Positions 8,520 to 20,248 of a stretch of DNA of 64,000 bases are shown in pieces (position 1 is the stretch's first letter; each line of letters opens with the position of its first letter). A model generated the notes under the pieces. That model was not told where the DNA came from. It saw nothing but the letters and a program-made list of their open reading frames with translations, and searched no databases. The stretch is from assembly GCF_014201095.1 (NCBI RefSeq), contig NZ_JACHDN010000001.1, positions 3,410,001 to 3,474,000 on the forward strand, given 5' to 3'. The stretch comes from Cellulomonas hominis (GTDB lineage: Bacteria > Actinomycetota > Actinomycetes > Actinomycetales > Cellulomonadaceae). Made by a program: the position numbers and the translations under genes.

Positions 8520-9818
8520 GTGTCCCTCGCCCCCTACGCCCGCCTGCTGCGGCTGCCCGGTGTCCTGCCCCTCGTCCTCGTCGCGTTCGTCGCGCGCATC
8601 CCGCACGCGATGACCGGCGTCGTGCTCACCCTGCACGTGGTGGGCCCGCTCGGGCAGGGCTACGGCCGCGCCGGCGTGGTCGCCGCGGCGATGACCGTGG
8701 GCGTGGCGATCGGCTCGCCGTGGCGCGGCCGCCGGGTCGACCGGCTGGGGCTGCGGCGGGCGCTGATCCCGTCGGTGGTCGTGGAGTCCGCGGTCTGGCT
8801 GATCGCGCCGCGGCTCGGGTACGAGACGCTCGTCGTGGCGGCGGTCGTCGCCGGGGCGTTCCTCGTCCCGGTGTTCTCGGTCGTCCGGCAGTCGCTGGCG
8901 GTCCTGGTGCCGGCCGAGCAGCAGAAGACGGCGTACGCCCTGGACTCGGTCGGCACCGAGATGACCTTCATGCTCGCGCCGACCGTCGGCGTGCTGATCG
9001 CGACCCAGGTGTCGACCACGGCCGCGCTCACGGTGATCGGCGTGTCGACCGTCGTGGCGGGCCTCGTGCTCATGTGGTTCAACCCGCCGACGCGGTCGCC
9101 GGGCGAGGCACCCGGCGCCGCGGCGTCCGGCCCCCGGCAGCGCATCCTCACCCCGGGCCTGCTGGTCGTGCTCGCGGCCGCGTCCGCCGCCGCGCTGATC
9201 CTCAACGGCACCGACGTCGGCATCGTCGCGGCGCTGCGCGGGTGGGAGCACGAGTCGGCGGTCGGCTGGATGATCGCGCTGTGGTGCCTGGGCTCCGTCG
9301 TCGGCGGCCTGGTCTACGGCGCCGGGCGCCACGAGCTGCACCCGCTGGCCCTGGTGGCTCTGCTCGGCGCGGCGACCCTCCCGGCGACGTTCGCCCAGAC
9401 GCAGGCGCAGCTGGCGGTGGCCGTCGTGGTCGCGGGGCTGCCGTGCGCCGCGGCGCTGTCGTCGATCAACGCGTCGCTGGTCCGCATGGTGCCGGAGCAC
9501 CGGCGCGGCGAGGTGATGGGCTGGAGCGGCACGGCGAACACGGTCGGAGCCGCGCTGGGCGCGCCGGTCATCGGCGCCGTGATCGACGGGTTCGGGCCGT
9601 GGTCCGGGTTCGCGGCGGCCGGCGGCGTCGGGCTGCTGCTCTCCGTGCTGGGCCTGGCCGTGCTCGCGGTCGTGCGGCGGCGGGCGGGTGGGCGCGGAGC
9701 ACGCGGGGCCGGGGCCGTCGTGCCGACCGGGCCGGCGCCGGCGGGCGTCGTGCCCACCCCGGCCCCCGTCGGCGCGGACGACGTGCCGGCCCGCCCGGAG
9801 CAGCCCGCCGCCCGCTGA
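8520..9818 (+). CDS. MFS transporter
   Basis: A 432-residue major facilitator superfamily protein with about twelve hydrophobic helices in two halves joined near residues 195-210 (PTRSPGEAPGAAASGPRQR). The conserved loop between helices 2 and 3 appears as GSPWRGRRVDRLGLRRAL, a variant of the GXXXDRXGRR motif. The C-terminal ~50 residues are Ala/Pro/Val-rich and probably disordered. Sequence alone does not reveal the substrate; drug or metabolite export is the usual role for such proteins. The GTG start was chosen for the N-terminus SLAPYARLLRLPGVLP, which leads straight into helix 1. The stop is 5 bases from the convergent DUF1844 stop. Confidence 0.85.
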   Translation: MSLAPYARLLRLPGVLPLVLVAFVARIPHAMTGVVLTLHVVGPLGQGYGRAGVVAAAMTVGVAIGSPWRGRRVDRLGLRRALIPSVVVESAVWLIAPRLGYETLVVAAVVAGAFLVPVFSVVRQSLAVLVPAEQQKTAYALDSVGTEMTFMLAPTVGVLIATQVSTTAALTVIGVSTVVAGLVLMWFNPPTRSPGEAPGAAASGPRQRILTPGLLVVLAAASAAALILNGTDVGIVAALRGWEHESAVGWMIALWCLGSVVGGLVYGAGRHELHPLALVALLGAATLPATFAQTQAQLAVAVVVAGLPCAAALSSINASLVRMVPEHRRGEVMGWSGTANTVGAALGAPVIGAVIDGFGPWSGFAAAGGVGLLLSVLGLAVLAVVRRRAGGRGARGAGAVVPTGPAPAGVVPTPAPVGADDVPARPEQPAAR

Positions 9819-9823
9819 GGCGC

Positions 9824-10180
9824 TCAGACCACCGAGCCGGTGTACTTCTCGCCGGGGCCCTCGCCGGGGGCGTCGGGGAAGGGGCTGGCCTCGCGGAACG
9901 CGAGCTGCAGCGACCGCAGCCCGTCCCGCAGCGAGCGGGCGTGCTGGTTGCCGATGTCCGGCGCCGACGCCGTCACGAGCGCGGCGAGCGCCGTGATGAG
10001 CTTGCGCGCCTCGTCCAGGTCGAGGTGGTCCCGGCCGGCGGCCTCGGGGGTGTCCTCCGCCAGGCCGCACTTCACGGCGGCGGCGCTCATGAGGTGCACG
10101 GCGGCGGTCGTGATGACCTCGACCGCGGCCACGTCGGCGATGTCGCGGGCGGCGGCGTCCGCGTCGGGGGTCTGACTCAT
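9824..10180 (-). CDS. DUF1844 protein
   Basis: A 118-residue all-helical protein of the DUF1844 family, with the typical core AVEVITTAAVHLMSAAAVKC and DLDEARKLITALAALVTASA, then NQHARSLRDGLRSLQLAFRE. In actinobacteria this gene usually lies directly upstream of infC on the opposite strand. Here a catalase and a Fur-type regulator stand between the two. Start ATG follows AGAGG by about 9 bases. No function has been demonstrated; the genomic tie to translation genes is the main clue. Confidence 0.85.
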   Translation of the reverse strand: MSQTPDADAAARDIADVAAVEVITTAAVHLMSAAAVKCGLAEDTPEAAGRDHLDLDEARKLITALAALVTASAPDIGNQHARSLRDGLRSLQLAFREASPFPDAPGEGPGEKYTGSVV

Positions 10181-10208
10181 GCGGGGGATCCTCTCATCCG
10201 CGGACGCA

Positions 10209-10254
10209 GCCGCGCCCGCCGCCCGGCGGAGGGGTCCGGGGCGACGGGCGCGGC
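10209..10254 (-). terminator. Hairpin after katA
   Basis: GCCGCGCCCG pairs with CGGGCGCGGC across a 26-base loop, just beyond the catalase stop. There is no U-run, as is common for actinobacterial terminators. Confidence 0.35.
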
Positions 10255-10268
10255 GTCGGGGGATCCGG

Positions 10269-11774
10269 TCAGGCGACCGGGGTGCTCGCCGTCGCCGGCT
10301 CGCCGTTCTCGACCGGGGCGGACCCGGACAGCGCGGCGGCCAGGGCGGCGCCCAGGGACGCGTCGACGTTCGTCCAGTACTGGATCGCCCGGGCGCGGAT
10401 GACGTCGCTCTTCACCGCGCCGACGTGGCCGGTGATCGTCTCGAGGAACCGGGCGCGCGCGGCGTCGTCGAACACCTCGCGGTACAGCGTGCCCGCCTGG
10501 CCCCAGTCGTCGTCCTCGGGGTGCAGGGTCGCCGCGGCGCGGACCATGGCGCCGTCCGACTCCCACCCGGCGGACTCCGCCGCGCGGGCCGGGTCGGCCG
10601 CGGGGCCGCCGACGGAGTTCGGCGCGTACACCGGCACGTCGGGGGCGTTGAAGGAGTACCGCGCCGCACCGTCCTTGGAGTACGAGTGCACGGGGGCCGC
10701 GTGCGGGGCGTTCACGGGCAGCTGCGCGTGGTTCGTACCGACGCGGTACCGGTGGGCGTCCGCGTAGGAGAAGATCCGCGCGAGCAGCATCTTGTCCGGG
10801 CTGGCCGCGATGCCGGGCACGAAGTTGCTCGGCGCGAACGTGGCCTGCTCGATCTGCGCGAAGTAGTTCTCCGGGTTGCGGTTGAGCTCCATCACGCCGA
10901 CCTCGATCAGCGGGTAGTCCGCGTGCGGCCACACCTTGGTGAGGTCGAAGGGGTTGAACCGGTAGGTCTCCGCGTCCGCGTACGGCATGACCTGGACCGA
11001 CAGCGTCCAGCGCGGGAAGTCGCCGTCGGCGATGTGCTCGAACAGGTCGCGGATGTGGTGGTCGGCGTCCGAGCCGGCGAGCTGCGCGGCCTCGTCGGCG
11101 GTCAGGTTGTCGATGCCCTGCTGGGTCGTGAAGTGGTACTTGACCCAGAACCGCTCGCCGGCCGCGTTGATCCACTGGTAGGTGTGCGAGCCGAAGCCGT
11201 CCATCGTGCGCCACGACCGCGGCAGGCCGCGGTCGCCCATGAGCCAGGTCACCTGGTGCGCCGACTCGGGGGACAGGGTCCAGAAGTCCCACTGCATGTC
11301 GTTGTCGCGCAGGTTCGAGCCCGGCAGCCGCTTCTGCGAGCGGATGAAGTCGGGGAACTTGATGCCGTCGCGCAGGAAGAACACCGGGGTGTTGTTGCCG
11401 ACGAGGTCGTAGTTCCCCTCGGACGTGTAGAACTTCAGCGCGAAGCCGCGCGGGTCCCGCCAGGTGTCGGGGGAGCCGTGCTCGCCCGCCACCGAGGAGA
11501 ACCGCGCGAGCATCTCCGTCTCCACGCCCGGCTGGAAGAGCGCCGCGCGGGTGTACCGGCTGACGTCGGCCGTGGTGGTGAACGTGCCGAAGGCGCCGCC
11601 GCCCTTGGCGTGCACGACGCGCTCCGGGACCCGCTCGCGGTTGAACTGCGCCAGCTTCTCCACCAGGTAGTGGTCGTGCAGGACGATCGGGCCGTCGGCG
11701 CCGACCGACAGCGCGTGGGCGTCGGACGCGACGGGGGCGCCGGAGTTCGTGGTGGTGGGGTGGACCTGGGTCAC
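10269..11774 (-). CDS. katA: Monofunctional haem catalase
   Basis: Decomposes hydrogen peroxide to water and oxygen in the cytoplasm. The 501-residue length marks a small-subunit catalase. Catalytic H55 lies in [15 protein letters not shown], the distal asparagine N128 in [12 protein letters not shown], and the proximal haem ligand Y337 in [14 protein letters not shown]. The gene lies 118 bases downstream of a Fur-type regulator on the same strand, a pairing known from actinobacterial furA/catR-catalase units, so peroxide induction through that regulator is likely. GGAAGGAA before the ATG is the ribosome site. The pair interrupts the usual DUF1844-infC neighbourhood. Confidence 0.96.
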   Translation of the reverse strand: MTQVHPTTTNSGAPVASDAHALSVGADGPIVLHDHYLVEKLAQFNRERVPERVVHAKGGGAFGTFTTTADVSRYTRAALFQPGVETEMLARFSSVAGEHGSPDTWRDPRGFALKFYTSEGNYDLVGNNTPVFFLRDGIKFPDFIRSQKRLPGSNLRDNDMQWDFWTLSPESAHQVTWLMGDRGLPRSWRTMDGFGSHTYQWINAAGERFWVKYHFTTQQGIDNLTADEAAQLAGSDADHHIRDLFEHIADGDFPRWTLSVQVMPYADAETYRFNPFDLTKVWPHADYPLIEVGVMELNRNPENYFAQIEQATFAPSNFVPGIAASPDKMLLARIFSYADAHRYRVGTNHAQLPVNAPHAAPVHSYSKDGAARYSFNAPDVPVYAPNSVGGPAADPARAAESAGWESDGAMVRAAATLHPEDDDWGQAGTLYREVFDDAARARFLETITGHVGAVKSDVIRARAIQYWTNVDASLGAALAAALSGSAPVENGEPATASTPVA

Positions 11775-11892
11775 GCGGTTCCTTCCTTCGGTGGCGGGCC
11801 CGTGCGGGCGCGCCGGGGACCGGGTGGGCGGGGTCGCCCGACCGGTGGGTCGGTGGGGGGTGCGGGCCGCGCGGGGTGCGCGACGCCGGGGG

Positions 11893-12363
11893 TCAGTCGG
11901 TGCGGTCGCGGCAGTCCGGGCAGAGTCCCCAGTAGGTGACCTCGGCGGTCTCGACCGTGAACCCGGACGTGGACACGGGGGTCAGGCAGGGGGCCTCGCC
12001 GACGGCGCAGTCCACGTCCCCGAGCGCGCCGCACTCGCGGCACACGACGTGGTGGTGGTTGTCGCCGACCCGGCGCTCGTAGCGGGCGGGGTGCCCCGCG
12101 GGCTCGATGCGGCGCAGGATGCCGGCGTCGGTGAGCGCGTGCAGCACGTCGTACACGGCCTGGACCGACACGGTCGGCAGCGCCGTGCGGGCGCGGGTGA
12201 GGACGGCGTCCGCGTCGGCGTGCGGGTGGGCGGCGACCGCCTCGAGCACCGCGACGCGGGGCGCGGTGACGCGCAGGCCCCGCCGGCGCAGGAGGTCCGC
12301 GGGGGACTCGTCCGCCACCGGGTGCGCCGGGTGCGCGGCGTGGGTGTGCTGGTCGAGGGACAT
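11893..12363 (-). CDS. Fur-family regulator, probably peroxide-sensing
   Basis: A 156-residue metal-dependent repressor. The winged helix occupies about residues 20-95, with [20 protein letters not shown] as the recognition part. Residues 101-112 ([12 protein letters not shown]) carry the metal-sensing histidines and C108/C111; C148 and C151 in GLCPDC complete a structural zinc site, as in PerR/FurA/CatR types. It stands directly upstream of the catalase on the same strand, and a 7-1-7 palindrome lies 22 bases ahead of its start codon, so autoregulation together with the catalase is likely. Peroxide rather than iron sensing is inferred from the partner gene. Confidence 0.9.
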   Translation of the reverse strand: MSLDQHTHAAHPAHPVADESPADLLRRRGLRVTAPRVAVLEAVAAHPHADADAVLTRARTALPTVSVQAVYDVLHALTDAGILRRIEPAGHPARYERRVGDNHHHVVCRECGALGDVDCAVGEAPCLTPVSTSGFTVETAEVTYWGLCPDCRDRTD

Positions 12364-12384
12364 GCCCTCACCCTGGCACGCTTT

Positions 12385-12399
12385 CTGGAACTGTTCAAG
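12385..12399. promoter_or_regulatory. Candidate Fur/PerR box before the fur-katA unit
   Basis: CTGGAAC-T-GTTCAAG is a 15-base inverted repeat with 7-1-7 spacing and one mismatch. Spacing is that of PerR/Fur boxes, although the sequence differs from the Bacillus consensus. It lies 22 bases before the regulator's start codon, where it would overlap a promoter. Confidence 0.6.
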
Positions 12400-12468
12400 T
12401 AGGGATCTGACGGCGTGTCACGTCGGGCGGGGGCCTGCGGGGAATCGTCCGGGGCGGTCCGGGTGTTC

Positions 12469-12477
12469 TGGTAGAGT
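12469..12477 (+). promoter_or_regulatory. Extended -10 promoter of infC-rpmI-rplT
   Basis: TGG-TAGAGT, in the context TTCTGGTAGAGT, is the same extended -10 word found in the tandem rRNA promoters at 40.4-40.6 kb. It would start transcription near 12484, about 277 bases before infC. Confidence 0.65.
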
Positions 12478-12483
12478 CACTCA

Positions 12484-12760
12484 CGACTGGCCTGGGTCGA
12501 CCTGCGCCCGCACTCCGGTGCGGGGTCGGGGCCGCCCGGGTGCACAAGTGGAGTCGATCCCACCTGAGTCCCGACCGTCCGGCTCGTCCCGGCGACAGGG
12601 TCCAGGTCACGGTCCAGGCCGAGCGCCCCTCGCGGGAGCCCGGCCCGACGGCGTACCGCCCCGCGCGGCGCGCCGTGGAACCGTCGGCCCCCACCTGTGC
12701 TCAGGACCGGGGGCCTTCCCCGTTCCTGGAGGTCACCACTGCGACTTCGAGGAGCACCAC
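12484..12760 (+). other. Long infC 5' leader
   Basis: About 277 bases between the inferred start of transcription and the infC AUC codon. They are GC-rich with several possible short stems and hold no convincing gene. Leaders of this operon are autoregulated in other bacteria (by L20 or IF3), so a structured control element is plausible, but I could not match a known RNA family. Confidence 0.4.
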
Positions 12761-13699
<939 letters not shown>

Positions 13700-13786
13700 C
13701 CTGCACGACACGCCCGGACCCCACCGGGACCGGACGGACGAGTCGCGCCACCGTGCGCGATGCGACGACAAGGAGAGACGGCAGCC

Positions 13787-13981
13787 ATGCCGAAGAACAA
13801 GACGCACTCCGGTGCGAAGAAGCGCTTCCGGATCACCGGGAGCGGCAAGGTCATGCGCGAGCAGGCCAACGCCCGCCACCTGTTCGAGCACAAGTCGAGC
13901 CGTCGCACGCGCCGCCTCGCCTCGGACCAGGTCGTCTCCGCGGCCGACGCCCCCCGTATCAAGAAGCTGCTCGGCAAGTGA
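13787..13981 (+). CDS. rpmI: 50S ribosomal protein L35
   Basis: A 64-residue basic protein starting [20 protein letters not shown], the standard L35 signature, and ending RIKKLLGK. It assembles into the large subunit. AAGGAG lies 11 bases before the ATG. It stands between infC and rplT, its universal neighbours, with which it is probably cotranscribed. Confidence 0.98.
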   Translation: MPKNKTHSGAKKRFRITGSGKVMREQANARHLFEHKSSRRTRRLASDQVVSAADAPRIKKLLGK

Positions 13982-14042
13982 CCTCCCGGCGCGCGAGCGC
14001 CGAGGCACCCAGCCGACCTGAGAACAGAGCAAGGAGCATCAC

Positions 14043-14429
14043 GTGGCACGCGTGAAGCGGGCGGTCAACGCCCAGAAGAAGCGCCGGGCGACCCTCGAGC
14101 GGGCCTCCGGCTACCGCGGTCAGCGTTCGCGCCTGTACCGCAAGGCCAAGGAGCAGGTCACCCACTCCCTCGTCTACGCCTACCGCGACCGCAAGGCGCG
14201 CAAGGGCGACTTCCGCAAGCTGTGGATCCAGCGGATCAACGCGGCTGCGCGCGAGCAGGGCCTGACCTACAACCGCCTGATCCAGGGCCTCAAGCTCGCG
14301 GGTGTCGAGGTCGACCGTCGGGTGCTGGCCGACCTGGCCGTCACCGACGTCGCGGCGTTCAACGCGCTGGTGCAGGTCGCCAAGGACGCGCTGCCGGCCG
14401 ACGTCAACGCGCCGAAGGCCGCGGCCTGA
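14043..14429 (+). CDS. rplT: 50S ribosomal protein L20
   Basis: A 128-residue protein that binds 23S rRNA early in assembly. It opens [14 protein letters not shown] and contains [17 protein letters not shown] and [16 protein letters not shown], the L20 signatures. AAGGAG precedes the GTG start by about 7 bases. In other bacteria L20 represses its own operon by binding the leader mRNA; the long infC leader makes this possible here. A 13-bp GC hairpin follows the gene. Confidence 0.98.
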   Translation: MARVKRAVNAQKKRRATLERASGYRGQRSRLYRKAKEQVTHSLVYAYRDRKARKGDFRKLWIQRINAAAREQGLTYNRLIQGLKLAGVEVDRRVLADLAVTDVAAFNALVQVAKDALPADVNAPKAAA

Positions 14430-14470
14430 CGCACCCCGCGTGACCGCCGGCCCCGCCGGCGCACCGCATC

Positions 14471-14508
14471 CGGGACCCCCGGGAGCCACCAGGCCCCCGG
14501 GGGTCCCG
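14471..14508 (+). terminator. Terminator hairpin after rplT
   Basis: CGGGACCCCCGGG and CCCGGGGGTCCCG form a perfect 13-bp stem with a 12-base loop, about 40 bases past the rplT stop. No U-run follows. Confidence 0.75.
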
Positions 14509-14674
14509 CGCGTCCGGGGGTGCCCGCGCGTCGCGCGTCCGGTGGCGACGGGGTGCGCAGCGGTCACGCGGGGCGCCTCGGGACGTGCGCCGGTGATCGG
14601 GGCCAACCGCCTCGGTGCGGGTTCGGCGCCGGTGCCGGGTCGGCGTGCGGTGCGGGGTGCGGGAGGATGGGGGC

Positions 14675-15574
14675 GTGCCTGACGCGATCTCCCCGGACCG
14701 ACCCGTGCTCGCCAACCCGCATGCCGACCGCGTCCGGGGAGTGCACGCCCTCGGGGCACGGGCGGGGCGCCGGCGGGCGGGACGGTTCCTGGTCGAGGGG
14801 CCGCAGGCGGTGCGCGAGGCGGTGCGGTGGACGCCGCACCTGGTGCGGGACGTCTACCTGACCCCGGAGGCCGCCGACCGGTACGCCGAGATCGTCGCGG
14901 ACGCGGCGGCCGCCGGCCTGTTCCTGCACCGGGGGACAGCGGAGGTGCTCGCGGCGATGTCGCCGGACGCGCAGGGCGTGCTCGCCGTGGCCGACCTGCC
15001 CGGCAGCGAGTCGACCGCCACGCTGACCGGCCCGCTCGACTCCACCGCCCTGCCCGCGGTGCTGGCTGCCCGGCCGCGGCTGGTCGCCCTGCTCGCGCAG
15101 GTCCGGGACCCGGGCAACGCGGGCACCGTGATCCGCGTCGCCGACGCCGCCGGGGCGGATGCCGTCGTCATCGCGGGCGACAGCGTCGAGGCCACGAACC
15201 CGAAGGTGGTTCGCTCGACGGCGGGCTCGCTCTTCCACCTGCCGGTGGTGTCCGGGGTGCCCGTCGCCGACACGGTCGACGCGCTCCGGGACGCGGGGCT
15301 GACCGTGCTGGCGGCCGACGGCGCGGGCGACCTCGACCTCGACGACCTCCAGGACGCGGCGGCCCGGGCGGCGGGCGGCGCGGCACCGGCGGGCGCGGAC
15401 CTGCGTGCGCCGACCGCCTGGCTGTTCGGCAACGAGGCGTGGGGGCTGCCCGCCGCGGACCGGGAGCGCGCGGACGCGGTGGTCCGGGTGCCGCTGCGCG
15501 GGCGCGCGGAGTCGCTCAACCTCGGCACCGCGGCGGCGGTCTGCCTGTACGCGTCCTCGCGCGCGCACCGCTGA
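14675..15574 (+). CDS. TrmH/SpoU-family RNA 2'-O-methyltransferase (TsnR type)
   Basis: A 299-residue SPOUT methyltransferase that modifies ribose in rRNA or tRNA using S-adenosylmethionine. The N-terminal substrate-binding part contains AGRFLVEGPQAVREAV. The knot motifs are QVRDPGNAGTVIRVADAAGA (motif 1), WLFGNEAWGLP (motif 2) and AESLNLGTAAAVCLY (motif 3). A gene of this type (tsnR) lies between rplT and pheS in mycobacteria and other actinobacteria. GGGAGG upstream of the GTG is the ribosome site. The exact nucleotide target cannot be told from sequence. Confidence 0.92.
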   Translation: MPDAISPDRPVLANPHADRVRGVHALGARAGRRRAGRFLVEGPQAVREAVRWTPHLVRDVYLTPEAADRYAEIVADAAAAGLFLHRGTAEVLAAMSPDAQGVLAVADLPGSESTATLTGPLDSTALPAVLAARPRLVALLAQVRDPGNAGTVIRVADAAGADAVVIAGDSVEATNPKVVRSTAGSLFHLPVVSGVPVADTVDALRDAGLTVLAADGAGDLDLDDLQDAAARAAGGAAPAGADLRAPTAWLFGNEAWGLPAADRERADAVVRVPLRGRAESLNLGTAAAVCLYASSRAHR

Positions 15575-15636
15575 GCACCGCGGGGTGGCGACCTGAGCAC
15601 CCCGCGGGGTGCCGGCGGCTGCGGCATGCTGGTCCG

Positions 15637-16266
15637 GTGCGCGTCTTCGCCGGCATCTGGCCCACCCCGGAGGTACGGAGCCACCTGGCGTCCGCGCTGG
15701 TGACCGCGCTGGGCGTCGACCCCGAGCTCGCCCCCGGGCGGTCGGGCGGCGACGGCGTCCGGTGGACCGCCGCGGAGAACTGGCACGTGACGCTCGCGTT
15801 CTACGGCGACCTCGGCGAGGGGCGCGTCGAGGCGCTGAGCGAGTCCCTGGCGGAGGTCGCGGCGGTGGCCGCCCCGTTCGACCTGTCGCTGGCCGGCGCG
15901 GGCGTGTTCGCGCACCGCACGCTCTGGGCGGGCGTCGGCGGGGACGTCGCCGGGGTGCACGCGCTGGTCGACGGCTGCCGGGACGCCGGCGAGGCCGTCG
16001 GCGCGCGGCAGGACGACCGGGTGCGCTCGCGCCCGCACCTCACGCTCGGCCGGGTGACCCCGCCGCCGGGCCGTCGCCGCCGGGACCGCGCGCCGGACCC
16101 GGGCGACCTGCTCGTGCACGCCCTGGCGGTGTACCGGGGCCCACGGTGGCCGGTCTCCGAGCTGGTGCTCGCCGAGTCGCGCCCGGGGGAGGGCCGGGCG
16201 GGCGGCCCGCGCTACCTCCCGCTGGGCCGCTGGCCCCTGGGCCGCCCCGGCGCGGGGCCGCCCTGA
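15637..16266 (+). CDS. thpR: RNA 2',3'-cyclic phosphodiesterase (2H family)
   Basis: A 209-residue 2H phosphoesterase of the ThpR/LigT type, which opens 2',3'-cyclic phosphate ends on RNA. The two catalytic HXT motifs are present: HVT in NWHVTLAFYGDLGEG and HLT in SRPHLTLGRV, spaced about 80 residues apart as in the family. The N-terminus RVFAGIWPTPEVRSHLASAL is the usual opening. The C-terminus ends in a Gly/Arg/Pro-rich tail. It follows the rRNA methyltransferase after 62 bases, which fits an RNA-processing role. No ribosome site precedes the GTG, so the start is likely but not certain. Confidence 0.87.
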   Translation: MRVFAGIWPTPEVRSHLASALVTALGVDPELAPGRSGGDGVRWTAAENWHVTLAFYGDLGEGRVEALSESLAEVAAVAAPFDLSLAGAGVFAHRTLWAGVGGDVAGVHALVDGCRDAGEAVGARQDDRVRSRPHLTLGRVTPPPGRRRRDRAPDPGDLLVHALAVYRGPRWPVSELVLAESRPGEGRAGGPRYLPLGRWPLGRPGAGPP

Positions 16267-16449
16267 TCGCGCCCGAGCCCTCGGGTCCGGACCGCCGGCG
16301 CGGCCGTGTGGCACCATGGCCCGCATGACCGCCGCGCCGCGTCGCACCGACCGCCGATTTCCCGGGCCCGTTCCCGGGCCGCGGCGCTGACGCGCAGCAC
16401 CCGACCGCCCGCCGGGCGGACGGTCCCCAGGTCCGGGGGCGGGCGCCAC

Positions 16450-16455
16450 TAGACT
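16450..16455 (+). promoter_or_regulatory. Putative -10 element of pheST
   Basis: TAGACT in CACTAGACTCG, 68 bases before pheS. The 257-base gap from thpR also holds a CCGCCC/GGGCGG hairpin at 16405-16419. No T-box or phenylalanine-rich leader peptide was found. Confidence 0.5.
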
Positions 16456-16502
16456 CGCCCGTTGGTCGCCGCGCTGCCTCGTCGCAGCGTCGCCGGCCGT
16501 AG

Positions 16503-17587
<1,085 letters not shown>

Positions 17588-17588
<1 letters not shown>

Positions 17589-20161
17589 TGCCTCGCATCC
17601 CTCTGACCTGGCTCGGCGAGCACGTCGAGCTCCCCGCCGGCCTGACGGCCGAGCAGCTCGCGGCGGACCTGGTCCGCGTCGGGCTCGAGGAGGAGGCCGT
17701 GCACCCGGCCGCCGTGTCCGGCCCGCTGGTGGTCGGCAAGGTCGTCGAGCGCGTGCCCGAGCCGCAGAAGAACGGCAAGACGATCAACTGGTGCCAGGTC
17801 GACGTCGGCCCGCACAACGCGACGGCGGAGGACGGCACGAGCGCCCCCCGCGGCATCGTCTGCGGGGCGCACAACTTCGACGTGGGCGACCACGTCGTCG
17901 TGGCGCTGCCCGGCGCGGTGCTGCCCGGGCCGTTCGCGATCGCGTCCCGCAAGACGTACGGGCACGTCTCGGACGGCATGATCTGCTCCTCGCGCGAGCT
18001 GGGCCTCGGCGACGACCACGACGGCATCATCGTGCTGTCGGAGATCGGGATCGAGGCCGAGCCGGGGGCCGACGCGCGCGCCCTGCTGGGGCTCGGCGAG
18101 GAGGTCCTCGAGATCAACGTGACGCCGGACCGGGGCTACTGCTTCGCGATGCGCGGCGTGGCGCGGGAGTACTCCCACGCGACGGGCGCGGTGTTCACCG
18201 ACCGCGGGCTGGCCCCCGTGCCGGACGTGCCGGCGACCGGCGGCTTCCCCGTCGAGATCCGCGACGACGCGCCCGTGCACGGCGTGCCGGGCGCGGACCG
18301 CTTCGTCGCGCAGGTCGTGCGGGGCGTCGCGGCGGACGCGCCCTCGCCGGCGTGGATGCAGCGCCGGCTCACCCAGGCGGGCATGCGGCCGATCTCGCTC
18401 GCGGTGGACGTCACGAACTACGTGATGCTCGACCTCGGGCAGCCGCTGCACGCCTACGACCTGGCCACGCTGGCGGAGCCCGTCGTCGTGCGCCGGGCGC
18501 GCGCGGGCGAGCGGCTGACCACGCTGGACGGCGTCGAGCGCACCCTCGACCCCGAGGACCTGCTCATCACCGACGGCCCGGACGCCGGGCGGGTGCTCGG
18601 CCTCGCCGGGGTCATGGGCGGCGCGGACACCGAGGTGTCGGCGGCGACGACCGACCTGCTGATCGAGGCCGCGCACTTCGACCCGGTCACCGTCGCGCGC
18701 ACCGCCCGGCGGCACAAGCTGCCCAGCGAGGCGGCCAAGCGGTTCGAGCGCGGCGTCGATCCGCGGCTGCCCCGCGTCGCGGTCGCCCGGGTGGTGGAGC
18801 TGCTGGTGGAGCACGGCGGCGGCGCGCCCGACGCGGTGCTCACGGACGTCGACCGCACGACCCCGCCGCCGCACCTGGACCTGCCGGTGGCCCTGCCCGC
18901 GCGGCTGATCGGCCTGGACCTGGACGCGGCCGCCGTGGCCGGCTACCTGCGCGCGATCGGCTGCACGGTCGGCGAGGTCGTCGGCGCGGGCGCGGACGCC
19001 GTCCTGCCGGTGACCGTCCCGACCTGGCGGCCGGACCTCACGGTGCCGGTCGACCTGGTCGAGGAGGTCGCCCGCCTGCACGGCTACGACGCGATCCCGT
19101 CGGTCGTCCCGCGCTCGCCGGTCGGGCTGGGCCTGACCGTCGCGCAGCGCCGGCGCCGCCGGGTGGCCCAGGTGCTCGCGGACGCGGGCTGGGTGGAGAC
19201 GCTGTCGTACCCGTTCGTCGGGACGGCGCAGCTCGACGCCCTGGCCCTGGCCGCCGACGACGACCGGCGGCCGATGGTCCGGCTGGCGAACCCGCTGTCC
19301 GAGGAGCAGCCGTACCTGCGGTCCTCGCTGCTGGTGACCCTGCTGGAGACGGCGCGCCGCAACGTGGCCCGCGGCACGTCCGACCTCGCCGTGTACGAGG
19401 TCGGCGCCGTGACCCTGCCGCGCGCGGGCACCGCCCCGGCCCCGGTGCCGCCGGTCGCCGAGCGGCCGTCCGCCGACGTGCTGGACGCGATCCGCGGCGC
19501 GGTCCCGGCCCAGCCCCGGCACGTCGCCGGCGTGCTGGCCGGCCTGCGGGAGCCCGCCGGCTGGTGGGGTCCGGGTCGCGCGGCGGACCACGCCGACGCG
19601 GTCGACGCCGTCCGGCTGCTCGGGGAGACCCTCGGGGTCGAGCTGCGCGTGGTCGCCGACTCGGAGCGCGCGCCGTGGCACCCCGGGCGCTGCGCCCGGT
19701 TCACGACGGCGGACGGCGCCCTGGTCGGCTGGGCCGGCGAGCTGCACCCGAAGGTCGTGACGGCCCTCGGGCTGCCGGCCCGCGCGTGCGCGTTCGAGGT
19801 GGACCTCGACGTGCTGCTGACCGCCGCGCCGCGCGCCGAGGTCGTGGCCCGCGAGGTGTCGACGTTCCCGGTCGCCAAGGAGGACGTCGCGCTGGTCGTG
19901 CCCGGCTCCGTGCCGGTCGCCGACGTGCTCGCCGCGGTGCGGGACGGCGCGGCCGCGAGCCCGGCCGGCGACGTGCTGGAGAGCGCGCGGCTGTTCGACG
20001 TGTACACCGGCGAGCAGGTCGGCGCCGGGCACCGGTCGCTGGCGTTCGCGCTGCGCCTGCGCGCGGCCGACCGGACGCTGACCGCGGACGAGACGGCCGC
20101 GGTGCGCGAGGCCGTGGTCTCGGAGGCCGGGCGCCGCTTCGGCGCCACACTCCGCGCCTGA
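17588..20161 (+). CDS. pheT: Phenylalanyl-tRNA synthetase beta subunit
   Basis: The 857-residue partner of PheS. Domain order is the usual one: N-terminal B1 part (PRIPLTWLGEHVEL), EMAP-like tRNA-binding domain (~40-165, with CGAHNFDVGDHVVVALPG), B3/B4 editing domain (~220-400, with VTNYVMLDLGQPLHAYD), B5 domain (~420-490), catalytic-like core (~500-720), and the C-terminal anticodon-binding FDX-ACB domain (REVSTFPVAKEDVALVV). Translation is coupled to pheS. A GC hairpin follows. After pheT the core gene order breaks off and an accessory segment begins before argC. Confidence 0.98.
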
Positions 20162-20187
20162 CCCGCCCCGGACGGCCCCGGCCCCCC

Positions 20188-20217
20188 GCACGACGGGGTC
20201 CGGGCCCGTCGTCGTGC
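20188..20217 (+). terminator. Hairpin after pheT
   Basis: GCACGACGGG pairs with CCCGTCGTCGTGC apart from a 3-base bulge, 27 bases past the pheT stop. Confidence 0.5.
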
Positions 20218-20248
20218 TGCCCGGGCTCCGGCGCGCGAGCCGGGCGGT

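Noticed and set aside
10269..12363. katA-fur as part of a mobile element
   Set aside because: No transposase, integrase, target duplication or shift in base composition was seen.
16325..16390. A 21-codon frame before pheS as a phenylalanine leader peptide
   Set aside because: It contains a single Phe codon, no ribosome site and no attenuator-type alternative hairpins.
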